Source: Candidatus Cybelea sp. (lineage in GTDB: Bacteria > Vulcanimicrobiota > Vulcanimicrobiia > Vulcanimicrobiales > Vulcanimicrobiaceae). From it: a stretch of DNA of 64,000 nt. Below are positions 8,214 to 16,112 of the stretch, one piece after another. Where the stretch lies: positions 124,001 through 188,000 of the forward strand of contig DASXFZ010000010.1 of assembly GCA_036489315.1 (NCBI GenBank). The letters run 5' to 3'. Position 1 is the stretch's first letter; each line of letters starts with the position of its first letter. The position numbers and the translations under genes were made by a program. A model generated the notes under the pieces. That model was not told the DNA's origin. It did no database searches and was given only the letters and a program-made list of their open reading frames with translations.

Positions 8214-9104
8214 CTAGATTCGCACGATGAGTCCGCCCGCAAGCAGGAGCAGGCCGAGCACGACCGCGACGAGATTCGGCGTCGACACGACCTCGACTTG
8301 CGGATAGCTCACGATCTCGCCGCGCAAGCGCAGATTTGCGGCGCGAACTTCGTGCCCGTCAGCGCTCATCGCGATCCCGTGCGCCAGCGGGCGATCGTTC
8401 TCGTCGTCGACCGCAAAGAGCACCGCGCCGCCGGCGATGCTCGCATCGTGAAGAAATGCCGCGGCCTGCCGCGGATCGAATAGGATTGCTTTGATCACCC
8501 GGGCCGCCGACGGGACGTCGAACGAATCGAACGGCACGTCCATCCCCACGATCGTCTGATGCTGCTGCATCAGCAGCACGGGGGAGAGGAAGACCGCGCC
8601 CTGCGGCTGGGTTATGGTTAACCGGTTTCCGCGCAGGTCGCGAGCTTCGACGTAGACGACGCTGCGCGGCTGCGTGCGCAGCACGAAGCTGCCGGCGTTG
8701 CGCCGCCGTGACCCGATCTGCAGCGGCGCCTGAACCGGCCGTTCCAGCGTCACCGCCGTCGGGTCCCCGTTGACGAGGGGAAACCAAAGCGTCCCGAGCG
8801 ACTCGACGCGGACGCGCTGACCCGGAGCGCCGATAACGTCTCGATTATCCGGCGCGAAGAGGCCGTTGGCCACGCCCGCCACGCCGACGACGATCGCGCC
8901 GGCCGCGACGGCAGCCGTCGCCCAGCGCGAGCGCAGTCTCTTTGCTCGGTTGAAGACGCCCCGCGCCGAGACCGCCGCAACGACCAGCACTGCGGCGAGC
9001 CCGACGTTGTACCATCCGCTGTGATAAACCGGCTCTCCGGGGAGCAGCAACTCGAGGCAGACCGCCGCGCCGGCGATCAGCGCCGCCGAGATGAAACGCG
9101 TCAA
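8214..9104 (-). CDS. ResB-like membrane protein paired with TlpA
   Basis: 296 residues from TTG 9104, which overlaps the stop of the thioredoxin gene (TTGA). Three transmembrane helices in the first 90 residues (LIAGAAVCLELLL, VGLAAVLVVAAVSA, AVAAGAIVVGVAGV), a soluble domain of about 170 residues, and a final transmembrane helix (VVLGLLLLAGGLIV) preceded by SYPQVEVVSTPNL. This topology and the pre-helix segment resemble the C-terminal part of cytochrome c maturation protein ResB, but the match is weak. Adjacent TlpA supports a role in periplasmic thiol or haem-lyase chemistry. The reading frame is open far upstream only as a shadow of folD and the methyltransferase. Confidence 0.5.
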   Translation of the reverse strand: MTRFISAALIAGAAVCLELLLPGEPVYHSGWYNVGLAAVLVVAAVSARGVFNRAKRLRSRWATAAVAAGAIVVGVAGVANGLFAPDNRDVIGAPGQRVRVESLGTLWFPLVNGDPTAVTLERPVQAPLQIGSRRRNAGSFVLRTQPRSVVYVEARDLRGNRLTITQPQGAVFLSPVLLMQQHQTIVGMDVPFDSFDVPSAARVIKAILFDPRQAAAFLHDASIAGGAVLFAVDDENDRPLAHGIAMSADGHEVRAANLRLRGEIVSYPQVEVVSTPNLVAVVLGLLLLAGGLIVRI

Positions 9105-9634
9105 TTCGAGTGCGTTGCCGCAGCGACGGCGGCGCGCATCTGATCGAGCGTCAGTGCGCCGTCGAACCCTCGCACGACGACCCCTCGGCGATCGACGATC
9201 ACCGTCGTCGGCAGACCGAGCGCGGTATACGTTCGGCCGTATTGCTCGGCCGAGTCGATCCAGATCGGAAAGCGAATTCGCAGCGAAGCGGCGAACGCGC
9301 GCGCTCTCTGCGGCGACTCCCCTTCGTTGATCCCGACGACCGCGATACCGCGCGATCCGTACGCGTCGGCGAGCCTTTGGAGATCCGGCATCTCCGCTCG
9401 GCACGGCGGACACCAGGACGCCCAGAGATTCATGACGACGATCGAGCCGCGATACTGCGTGAGCGAAACGCGCTGCCCGAGATCGTCGCGCAGCGTGAAG
9501 ACCGGCGCCGGACGCCCGGCGGCACTGCTCGGCCCGTTCACGTTTGCCGGCTGCGAAAAGAAGTACGGCGCGGCGACCGCGGCCGACGCCGCCAGCACCA
9601 CGAAGACGCCGGCCCACGGAAGATAACGCTGCAC
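9101..9634 (-). CDS. TlpA/ResA-type membrane-anchored thioredoxin
   Basis: 177 residues. A signal anchor (residues 6-26) precedes a thioredoxin-like fold with the active site WCPPC (Cys75, Cys78), the AhpC/TSA-type segment FTLRDDLGQRVSL and cis-Pro in GLPTTVIVD. It would reduce or shuffle disulfides on the outer face of the inner membrane, typically apocytochrome c. It is the first gene of a two-gene minus-strand operon with the ResB-like protein at 8214-9104. Length is usual for TlpA-family proteins. Confidence 0.88.
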   Translation of the reverse strand: MQRYLPWAGVFVVLAASAAVAAPYFFSQPANVNGPSSAAGRPAPVFTLRDDLGQRVSLTQYRGSIVVMNLWASWCPPCRAEMPDLQRLADAYGSRGIAVVGINEGESPQRARAFAASLRIRFPIWIDSAEQYGRTYTALGLPTTVIVDRRGVVVRGFDGALTLDQMRAAVAAATHSN

Positions 9635-9698
9635 TGCACCGGCCCCTTCCGGATTGTAAAGCGAGGAGCCCTGCTTTCACGCACGAAACGGCGACGGC

Positions 9699-10559
9699 GT
9701 GCCTGCTACAATTCTCGACGGACGCGCACTGGCGGCGGAGCTTCGGACGGAGCTCGTCGAGCGAACCGGCGCGCTGCTCGAGCGTGGAATATCGCCGAGG
9801 CTCGCGATCGTCTTCGTCGGGGAGAACGAGTCGAGCCTCGCCTACGTGCGCAATCTCGCGCGGACCGGCGAGCGCTCCGGCATCGGTATCGAGGTGCGTC
9901 ATCTTCCCGAGAAGGCGTCGACCCGCGACGTGCGCGAGACGCTCGAAGAGCTTCGCGACGATCCGGCCACGCACGGAGTGATGCTGCAGCAGCCGCTCCC
10001 AGCGCATCTCGCAATCCGTGAGATCGCCGATGCGATTCCGGCCCATAAAGACGTCGACGGCACGCATCCCACCAACCAAGGCCACCTGGCCTTCGGCAGC
10101 GGAACGGAATACGTCCCGGCGACGCCGGCCGCGGTAATGCTGTTGTTGGAACGCAGCCCGCACTGGCCGCTGCGCGGGCGGCGCGCGGCGATGATCGGCC
10201 GTTCGATCGTCGTTGGTGCACCGGTCGCAATGCTGATGCTCGCACAGGATGCTACCGTAACGGTTTTGCACAAAGATTCGGCGTCGCTGCAGCCGTACGT
10301 CAGCCTTGCCGAAATCGTCGTGGTCGCAGCCGGCGCGCCGGGATTGATTCGCGGAGAAGATCTCATGCCGGGAGCGACGGTCATCGACGTCGGCACGACG
10401 CTCGTCGACGGCATCCTTCGCGGCGACGTCGACTTCGAGAGCGCGGTCGAGGTTGCCGGCGCGATCACTCCGGTACCCGGCGGAGTCGGCCCCGTAACGA
10501 ACGTTGCGCTGCTCCGCAACGTGGTCAAGGCAGCCGAATATGCGGCTGCAGGTCGCTAG
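9699..10559 (+). CDS. folD: FolD-family methylenetetrahydrofolate dehydrogenase/cyclohydrolase with altered catalytic Lys
   Basis: 286 residues from GTG 9699, a standard FolD length. Recognised by KDVDGTHPTNQG, the NADP-binding GRSIVVGAPVAMLML and the C-terminal PVPGGVGPVT signature. In the family the catalytic motif is Tyr-Val-x-x-Lys; here it reads YVRNLAR, so Tyr is kept but the Lys position is Leu (codon CTC). In characterised enzymes that Lys is required for cyclohydrolase activity, so this copy may be dehydrogenase-only or altered. It would act in one-carbon metabolism in the cytoplasm. Divergent from tlpA. Confidence 0.88.
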   Translation: MPATILDGRALAAELRTELVERTGALLERGISPRLAIVFVGENESSLAYVRNLARTGERSGIGIEVRHLPEKASTRDVRETLEELRDDPATHGVMLQQPLPAHLAIREIADAIPAHKDVDGTHPTNQGHLAFGSGTEYVPATPAAVMLLLERSPHWPLRGRRAAMIGRSIVVGAPVAMLMLAQDATVTVLHKDSASLQPYVSLAEIVVVAAGAPGLIRGEDLMPGATVIDVGTTLVDGILRGDVDFESAVEVAGAITPVPGGVGPVTNVALLRNVVKAAEYAAAGR

Positions 10560-10583
10560 TTCCGGGGCGCCAAAGCGGCCTGG

Positions 10584-11165
10584 GTGAAGCCGACGCCGCA
10601 CGAACTCGATGCGATGCAAGCCCAGCCGCATCCGCTGCTGCTCGAGCTCGAGCAGCACGCGCGCAAAAACGGCGTACCGGTCGTGTCGCGACAGACGGGG
10701 CGTCTGCTCTCGCTGCTCGTCACGGCGATGCAGGCGAGCCGCATCCTCGAAATCGGGACGGGCTACGGATATGCGACGCTCTGGATGGCGCTGGCGCAGC
10801 CGCGGATGGGCAAGATATGGACGATCGATCCAAGCGCCGCGCACACCGACGTGGCGCGCTCCTACTTCGGCCGCGCCGAGGAGGACGACTACATCGAGGT
10901 CTTCAATACGCCGGCGCTGGAACTGCTCGAAAACTTCCCGCATCGCAACCTGGATATCGCCTTCATCTCCGCGCACGAAACGAGCTACGAACGCTATCTC
11001 GAACTCGTAATCCCGACGCTGAAACTCTCGGGCCTCGTCATGTTCCACCACGCCGCCGCAGCGCAGCGCGAATTCCGCGAAACCTTTCTCGCCCGGCCCG
11101 ACCTCGACGCGATGATTCTCGCGCTCGACGACGACGCGATCGCCATCGGCGCGCGCCGTCAATGA
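10584..11165 (+). CDS. Class I SAM-dependent O-methyltransferase
   Basis: 193 residues from GTG 10584. The family is the catechol/caffeoyl-CoA O-methyltransferase group: motif I ILEIGTGYGYATLW, then IWTIDPS for the acidic ribose-binding residue, and a late GLVMFHHA segment. In true catechol methyltransferases the metal-binding site follows as DNVLW-like; here it reads FHHA, so the substrate may differ. It overlaps the flavin reductase start by four bases (ATGA), suggesting coupled translation. Confidence 0.8.
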   Translation: MKPTPHELDAMQAQPHPLLLELEQHARKNGVPVVSRQTGRLLSLLVTAMQASRILEIGTGYGYATLWMALAQPRMGKIWTIDPSAAHTDVARSYFGRAEEDDYIEVFNTPALELLENFPHRNLDIAFISAHETSYERYLELVIPTLKLSGLVMFHHAAAAQREFRETFLARPDLDAMILALDDDAIAIGARRQ

Positions 11166-11644
11166 GCGATTCGACCTCGTTCAGGCACGCGATGCGGCAC
11201 GTGCCCACCGGCGTGACGGTGGTGACGAGCCTGAAGGACGGCGAGCCTCGCGGGATCACCGTCAACGCGTTCGCCAGCGTCTCGCTCGAGCCGCCCTCGC
11301 TCTCGATCTGCATCAATCGCGAGGCGCGCAGCTACCTCTTTATCTCAACTTCGCGGATCTTCTGCGTGAACGTGCTGGCGGGCGATCAGCGGGCGCTCGC
11401 CGAGCGCTTTTCCGGCAAGGTACGCGAGCGCCAGTTCGTCGACGTCGACTACGAAGTCGAAGCGACCGGCGCTCCGGTCATCCCCGGCTGCATCGCGCAC
11501 TTCGATTGCGAGGTGGCGCACGAGTTTCACTTCGGATCGCACTCGATCCTGATCGGGCACGTGCTCTCGTGCAGCGCCCGTGCAGGCTCGCCGCTGGGAT
11601 ACTTCAACGGCGGCTTCCACGACTTTCACATCCAGGTGGATTAG
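11162..11644 (+). CDS. Flavin reductase (FMN-binding split-barrel)
   Basis: 160 residues from ATG 11162, overlapping the preceding stop. The start MSDSTSFRHAMRHVPTGVTVVT is the typical N-terminus of HpaC/FlaRed proteins, followed by GITVNAFASVSLEPP and ICINREARSY (FMN-binding) and the late YFNGGFH segment. It likely reduces FMN or FAD with NAD(P)H for a partner oxygenase, though none lies next to it. Longer upstream readings of this frame run inside the methyltransferase gene. Confidence 0.85.
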   Translation: MSDSTSFRHAMRHVPTGVTVVTSLKDGEPRGITVNAFASVSLEPPSLSICINREARSYLFISTSRIFCVNVLAGDQRALAERFSGKVRERQFVDVDYEVEATGAPVIPGCIAHFDCEVAHEFHFGSHSILIGHVLSCSARAGSPLGYFNGGFHDFHIQVD

Positions 11645-11653
11645 AGAGCACCG

Positions 11654-12295
11654 ATGCTGCGTCGCGAGACCTTCGCCGTCGGCCCGCTGGCCTGCAATTG
11701 CACGATCCTCGCCGACGACCGCAGCGGTGAGGCGATCGTGGTCGACGGCGGCGACGGCGTCGATGAAGTGGACGCCTATCTGCGCGAACGAAACTGGCGA
11801 GCCACGCGGCTCGTCCACACGCACGCGCATATCGATCACATTGGAGATCTCGAACGGCTGCGCGAGCTCACGAACGGCCGCGGGCTTCTGCATCCCGCCG
11901 ACCTCCCGCTCTACCAGTCGCTGGCAATGCAGGCGCGTTGGCTCGGCCTCCCGCATGCGCCGCGCGTCGTCCCGCTCGACGGCGATCTGCTCGACGGCGA
12001 CACGTTCGAACTCGGCGAAGCGCACATCGCGGTTCTGCACACCCCGGGGCACACACCCGGAAGCGTCTGCTTCGCGGCCGGCGACGGCTCTGAGACGATC
12101 TTGCTGACCGGCGATACGCTCTTCGCCGGGTCGATCGGCCGCTGGGACCTCGGCGGCACCTCGATGGCCGACATTGTCAGCTCGATTCAGCGCAAGTTGA
12201 TGGATTTTCCCGACGCGACGCCGGTCGTTCCCGGGCACGGGCCCTTCACGACGATCGGCACCGAGCGCCGCTCGAATCCCTACCTCCGTGCCTGA
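11654..12295 (+). CDS. Metallo-beta-lactamase-fold hydrolase (glyoxalase II-like)
   Basis: 213 residues. Zinc ligands are present in order: THAHIDH (HxHxDH), TPGHTPG, LTGDTLF with the bridging Asp, and VPGHGP near the end. The compact size, lacking the long C-terminal helical domain of GloB, matches the YcbL/GloB2 group of hydroxyacylglutathione hydrolase-like proteins. It could act on thioesters or lactoyl-thiols. It overlaps the ThpR start by eight bases. Confidence 0.85.
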   Translation: MLRRETFAVGPLACNCTILADDRSGEAIVVDGGDGVDEVDAYLRERNWRATRLVHTHAHIDHIGDLERLRELTNGRGLLHPADLPLYQSLAMQARWLGLPHAPRVVPLDGDLLDGDTFELGEAHIAVLHTPGHTPGSVCFAAGDGSETILLTGDTLFAGSIGRWDLGGTSMADIVSSIQRKLMDFPDATPVVPGHGPFTTIGTERRSNPYLRA

Positions 12296-12854
12296 ACGCA
12301 AGCGCCGCCTCTTCATCGGCATCGAGCTCGACGACGACGCGCGGGCGCGCTGCGAGGCGGTCGCCGATGCGCTGAGCGCGACCGGATTCGCCGCCCGCTT
12401 CGAAGCCCCGGAGAAGCTGCACGTCACGCTCGCCTTTCTGGGGAACGTGGAGGCGGCGCACTACGCCGCGATCGACGCGGCGCTTGGCGAGAGCGCCAAG
12501 CGCTGCGCACCGTTTACCCTCCACCTGGATAAAGCCGGCGCCTTTCCCAACGAGCGGCGTCCGCGCGTCGTCTACGTCGGGGCGCGCGAGCAGGGCGAAG
12601 CGTACCGTCATCTCGCCGCAGCCGTTCAAGGCGCCTACGCGGCGCTGGGCTTCACGTTCGAAGAAGATCCGGTCGCGCACGTCACGATCGCACGCGTAAA
12701 AGAAGCGTCGCGCCCGCTTCCGCTCATCGAGGTGACCCCGTTCACGCTCGAAGTGCGAACGATCTCACTCTTCGAATCGATCTTCGACGCCAAGGCAAAC
12801 ACCTCGCGCTACGAAGTTCCGCACCGCGCCCCGCTGCTCGCCGTGTCATCCTGA
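12288..12854 (+). CDS. thpR: RNA 2',3'-cyclic phosphodiesterase
   Basis: 188 residues from GTG 12288. The two HxTx motifs of the 2H phosphoesterase family are intact: HVTLAFLG about residue 45 and HVTIARV about residue 127, along with the opening RLFIGIEL. The enzyme hydrolyses 2',3'-cyclic phosphodiester ends of RNA. The last residues (AVSS) and the TGA stop lie inside a dispersed repeat element that begins at 12844, so the native C-terminus may have been replaced by the repeat. Confidence 0.85.
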   Translation: MPERKRRLFIGIELDDDARARCEAVADALSATGFAARFEAPEKLHVTLAFLGNVEAAHYAAIDAALGESAKRCAPFTLHLDKAGAFPNERRPRVVYVGAREQGEAYRHLAAAVQGAYAALGFTFEEDPVAHVTIARVKEASRPLPLIEVTPFTLEVRTISLFESIFDAKANTSRYEVPHRAPLLAVSS

Positions 12855-12906
12855 GCGCAACACACGCCGTGTCATCCTGAGCCTGTCGAAGGACGGTCGA
12901 AGGACG
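12844..12906. repeat. Dispersed repeat (TGTCATCCTGAGC family), one partial and one full copy
   Basis: TGTCATCCTGAGC occurs at 12844-12856 and again from 12869, where it is followed by CTGTCGAAGGACG and GTCGAAGGACG. A closely similar element is at 57416-57451. The first copy provides the thpR stop codon. Reverse complements of such elements (TCGACAGGCTCAGGATGAC type) are familiar to me as intergenic repeats in many environmental bacterial genomes; the copy number in this genome cannot be seen. Confidence 0.75.
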
Positions 12907-12913
12907 GGGGGCG

Positions 12914-13411
12914 TTAGCGCAGTTTGATGAGGAGCTTGGCCTCGCCGTTTCCGTTCGTCGACGCGACGGGCGCGTGCGCCGGCTCCGCCGCAGGAGCATC
13001 GGCCGGGCGCGGCATCGATCCGAAATCGGGCACGCTTCCGGCGCCGACTTTCGAGCGGTAGTCGTCGAGCGCGACGTGCAGCGCCTCGAGCGCGCGTTCG
13101 GGGTAATCTTTCTTCTTCTCGGGATAGCCGTCGAGCAGGCCCTCAACCTCGGCGGCACTGATCGCCGCTGCTTCGTCGATCGTTTTGCCCTTTGCGAGCT
13201 CGACAACGAGACTGCACGTCGCCGTTCCGAAACCGCAGCCGGTCGTGAAATACGAGATGTCCTCGATGACGGCGCCCGGCCCGACCTTCAAAAAGAAGTT
13301 GTACATGTCGCCGCAGGAGTCGCTGAAGTACTCGCCGCTCGCCGTCGGCTTCTCCATCGTGCGAAAGCCGGTGCGCTCTTCGACCAACCGCTGAAATTTC
13401 GGAAAATCCAT
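12914..13411 (-). CDS. IscU/NifU-like scaffold protein lacking the third ligand Cys
   Basis: 165 residues from ATG 13411, chosen because AGGAG sits about ten bases upstream; a longer reading to 13474 runs into the regulator gene. The U-type fold is recognised by SDSCGDMYNFFLKV (Cys33, Asp35) and FTTGCGFGTATCS (Cys59). In IscU and SufU a third Cys follows in the helix near residue 105; here that helix reads DYPERALEALHVAL with no Cys, while an extra Cys66 is present. The last 35 residues are Pro/Ala-rich. It may be a carrier rather than a full scaffold. It is co-oriented with the SufR-like gene. Confidence 0.75.
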   Translation of the reverse strand: MDFPKFQRLVEERTGFRTMEKPTASGEYFSDSCGDMYNFFLKVGPGAVIEDISYFTTGCGFGTATCSLVVELAKGKTIDEAAAISAAEVEGLLDGYPEKKKDYPERALEALHVALDDYRSKVGAGSVPDFGSMPRPADAPAAEPAHAPVASTNGNGEAKLLIKLR

Positions 13412-13425
13412 GAATCCAATAACTC

Positions 13426-14076
13426 CTAAGATACCGGCGTGGTTGCCCGCTCCGGGTGCATTTCGAAACGGCACTCTTTCCCGCCGTGCGCGAGCGACTC
13501 GGTCTGCTCGTGCCGGCCGCCGATCGTCTCGTCGATGACGTGGTGAATGACCTGGCAGACCTCCGGATGCTCTTTGGCGGCGTTAGAGTACGGACACGAG
13601 TGTTCGTGCAGCACGAAGCCGTCGTCGATCAGACTGTACTCGGCGACGACGCCGCTCTTGCGCAGCATCTCGGTGAGCTGGGCAACTCGCTCTTGCGGTT
13701 CGTCCGAGGTAACGCTGAGGCGGGCCCGCGCGACGGCGCGTTCGGAGAGGCCGTCGAAGATCTGCTTGACCGCCGGCGGACCGAATTGATCGCGCACCTC
13801 TCGCAATACCGCCGAGAGCATTTTGTCGTAGGCCTGAGGGAAGAGCCGGTCGGCTTCGGGTGTCAGCGAAAACTCGTAGGTGGGCTTGGTCGGGCCGCGC
13901 CGGACGGAGGTTTCGGCGACCAGACCGTCGCGCTCCAGGACCATCAGCTGCTGGCGAACCGCGTTGGGCGAGAGCCCGAAGACGTGCGCCAGGTCGGCCG
14001 CCGAGGCGGAGCCTCGCCGCCGCAGCTCGCTGACGATCTTTCCCCGAGTCGTCTGGAAGAAGCGGTCCTGGTGCAT
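13426..14076 (-). CDS. sufR: SufR-like winged-helix Fe-S-sensing repressor
   Basis: 216 residues. An N-terminal winged helix (SAADLAHVFGLSPNAVRQQLMVLERDGLV, residues about 23-53, split here by helix) fits the SufR/DeoR-type HTH. SufR binds a cluster through Cys-x12-Cys-x13-Cys; here Cys161 and Cys174 keep the x12 spacing, the next expected position is Arg188, and a further Cys202 follows. It is divergent from sufC at 14162 and probably represses the suf operon when clusters are plentiful. Three cysteines plus a His such as His189 could still hold a 2Fe-2S or 4Fe-4S cluster. Confidence 0.75.
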   Translation of the reverse strand: MHQDRFFQTTRGKIVSELRRRGSASAADLAHVFGLSPNAVRQQLMVLERDGLVAETSVRRGPTKPTYEFSLTPEADRLFPQAYDKMLSAVLREVRDQFGPPAVKQIFDGLSERAVARARLSVTSDEPQERVAQLTEMLRKSGVVAEYSLIDDGFVLHEHSCPYSNAAKEHPEVCQVIHHVIDETIGGRHEQTESLAHGGKECRFEMHPERATTPVS

Positions 14077-14109
14077 CTTTGGCGCTATCCTAGCATGAAA
14101 CGTCGCAGA

Positions 14110-14157
14110 TAGTAAAGTTTTTCCTTGACTTTCTAAGAGAGCCTCGGCTACGATAAT
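14110..14157 (+). promoter_or_regulatory. Candidate suf promoter and operator, leaderless
   Basis: TTGACT (14125-14130) is followed 18 bases later by TACGAT (14149-14154), or GATAAT at 14152-14157, just before the sufC ATG at 14162. Transcription would start at or within a few bases of the ATG, and there is no Shine-Dalgarno, so the message is probably leaderless. An imperfect inverted repeat (TAGTAAAGT ... ACTTTCTA, 14110-14135) covers the -35 and is a candidate SufR site. Confidence 0.45.
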
Positions 14158-14161
14158 TTCT

Positions 14162-14929
14162 ATGTCCGACCAAGGCCTTCATATCAGGAATCTGCGCTCC
14201 ACCATCGCCGGCAAAGAGATCCTCAAAGGAATCGACCTCTCGGTCGAGGCCGGCCGCGTGCACGCGCTGATGGGACCCAACGGCAGCGGCAAGTCGACGC
14301 TTGCTTTCTCGCTCACCGGCCACCCCCAGTACGAGGTGACCGGCAGCGTCGAGCTGGATGGCGAGGATATCCTCGCGCTCTCGCCCGACAAACGGGGGCG
14401 CGCGGGCCTTTTCCTTTCGTTTCAGTATCCCGCCGCGATCCCGGGCGTCAAAGTCGCCAACTTCCTGCACGCGGCTCGGCAAGCCGAGCGCCCCGGCGAT
14501 CTTCCGCCGGCGAAGTTTCGCGCGCTTCTCTTGGAAAAGATGGATCAGCTCGGCATCGATCCGTCCTTCATGGGGCGCTATCTGAACGACGGCTTCTCCG
14601 GCGGTGAAAAGAAGCGGCTCGAGATGCTGCAGCTCGCCGTCTTGGCGCCGAAATACGCGATCCTCGACGAAACCGATTCCGGCCTGGACATCGACGCACT
14701 CAAAGACGTCGGCGCGTCGATCGCTGCGCTGCGTGCGAGCGAGGAAGGGCGCAAAGCGGGCTTCCTTATCATCACGCACTACCCGCGAATCCTGCAGTAC
14801 GTCGTTCCCGACGTCGTGCACGTCATGATCGACGGACGCATCGTCAAGAGCGGCGACGCGGATCTCGCGCAGCGCGTCGAGCGCGAGGGTTACGATAAGC
14901 TCCGCGAGGAGGCCGAGGCTCTTGCCTAA
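14162..14929 (+). CDS. sufC: Fe-S assembly ATPase SufC
   Basis: 255 residues. ABC-type ATPase with Walker A GPNGSGKS (38-45), signature FSGGEKKRLEM, and Walker B with the SufC-typical ILDETDSGLDID, plus a late IITHYPRIL switch His. SufC binds the SufB/SufD proteins in the cytoplasm and couples ATP hydrolysis to cluster assembly. First gene of the sufC-sufD-sufS-sufU operon, overlapping sufD by eight bases; divergent from the regulator. Confidence 0.95.
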   Translation: MSDQGLHIRNLRSTIAGKEILKGIDLSVEAGRVHALMGPNGSGKSTLAFSLTGHPQYEVTGSVELDGEDILALSPDKRGRAGLFLSFQYPAAIPGVKVANFLHAARQAERPGDLPPAKFRALLLEKMDQLGIDPSFMGRYLNDGFSGGEKKRLEMLQLAVLAPKYAILDETDSGLDIDALKDVGASIAALRASEEGRKAGFLIITHYPRILQYVVPDVVHVMIDGRIVKSGDADLAQRVEREGYDKLREEAEALA

Positions 14930-16112
14930 CGTTGCCGTCGCGACGGCCGAGACTTCCCCGCTCTTCGGCCGCCTGGCAACGCTTCCCAACGAACCGCTTA
15001 CCAACGAGCAGCGGCGCGCTGCCCTCGAACGCTTTCTGGCGCTTCCGAGCGGGCGCGAACGCGCGGGCCGTTTCTGGCGAATCGATTTCGAAACGCTCGT
15101 CCCCGATATCGCGCGGCTCGATCTCAATCCCGCGATCGTTTCCGTCGAGAATCCCAATCCCGCCGTCGTCGTCTACGATCTCGCAACGGCGGCGCGCGAG
15201 TGCCCGCAACTGCTTGCTCGTGCCTTCGGAGCGACCGGAATCCATGCGACGAAGTTCGGCGCACTGACCGCTGCCTTCGCGCACGTCGGCTGCTTTATCC
15301 ACGTACCCGCCGATCGTGCCTGCGACCATCCGGTCGTGGTTCGTTACGCCGGCGGCGACGCGACCGTCTTCCCTTCGACCGTCGTGCTCGTCGAGCGCGG
15401 TGCGCGCGTCACGATCGTCGAACGCATCGAGGCCGATGCGGGCGCGTTCGTCTGCGGCGCGACCGAGATCGTCACCGAAGAGCACGCCGACGTTTCTTTT
15501 GCCGCGCTTCAGCAGGCCGCAGCCGCGCGCGTCGTCTGGAATCGCACGGCGCGTCCGGGCAAAGACGCGAAGATGGCCTGGGCCGACGCCGAACTCGGTG
15601 CCGATCTTGCGGCGGGCGATCTTACGGTTTCAATCGAGCAGACGGGAATCGCCGCAGAGATCGCGGCTATCTTCTTCCCCCGCGGCTCGCAGCACGTCGA
15701 CGTTATCAGCTCGGTCGAGCATCGGGCCGGCGAAGCGAGCTCGAATACCCTCGTCAAATCCGCGGCTCGCGAGCGTGGTCAGGCTCGGTTTCTCGGCAAC
15801 ATCCGCATCGCCGCGCACGCGCAGGGCAGCGACGCGCGCCTGCGCGATGACGCGCTGCTGCTCTCGCCCACGGCGCACATCGATTCGGTTCCCGCGCTCG
15901 AGATCGGCGCAAACGACGTCAAGGCCTATCACGGTGCGACGGTCGGCGCGATGGACTCCGAGCAAATCTTTTACATGGAGAGCCGCGGCATCGAACGCTC
16001 CGCCGCGGAACGCATGATCGCGCTGGGCTTTTTCGAGCCCGCGCTCGAGCGTTTCCCGACGGCCTCGCTGCGCGACGAGCTCCGTGAGGCTTTGGCGGCA
16101 AAGCTCTCGTGA
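14922..16112 (+). CDS. sufD: SufBD-family scaffold protein SufD
   Basis: 396 residues from TTG 14922, with GAGGAGG about ten bases upstream. The beta-helix SufBD core carries the C-terminal signature AYHGATVGAMDSEQIFYMESRGI (key residues His of HGAT, then SEQIFY), as in Firmicutes-type SufD proteins that have Ala or Ser before the His. The length and N-terminal helical region fit SufD rather than SufB (about 470 residues). SufB is not found anywhere in the window, so the complex partner must be elsewhere. Overlaps sufS by four bases. Confidence 0.88.
   Translation: MPNVAVATAETSPLFGRLATLPNEPLTNEQRRAALERFLALPSGRERAGRFWRIDFETLVPDIARLDLNPAIVSVENPNPAVVVYDLATAARECPQLLARAFGATGIHATKFGALTAAFAHVGCFIHVPADRACDHPVVVRYAGGDATVFPSTVVLVERGARVTIVERIEADAGAFVCGATEIVTEEHADVSFAALQQAAAARVVWNRTARPGKDAKMAWADAELGADLAAGDLTVSIEQTGIAAEIAAIFFPRGSQHVDVISSVEHRAGEASSNTLVKSAARERGQARFLGNIRIAAHAQGSDARLRDDALLLSPTAHIDSVPALEIGANDVKAYHGATVGAMDSEQIFYMESRGIERSAAERMIALGFFEPALERFPTASLRDELREALAAKLS

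Noticed and set aside
8214-11162. A 982-codon minus-strand open frame
   Set aside because: Only the part from 9104 down has coding character; the rest lies antisense to folD and the methyltransferase and in another frame of tlpA, and is a product of high GC.
11345-12427. 360-codon minus-strand frame over the flavin reductase and MBL genes
   Set aside because: Shadow of two well-supported plus-strand genes with clear motifs; no recognisable domain on the minus strand.
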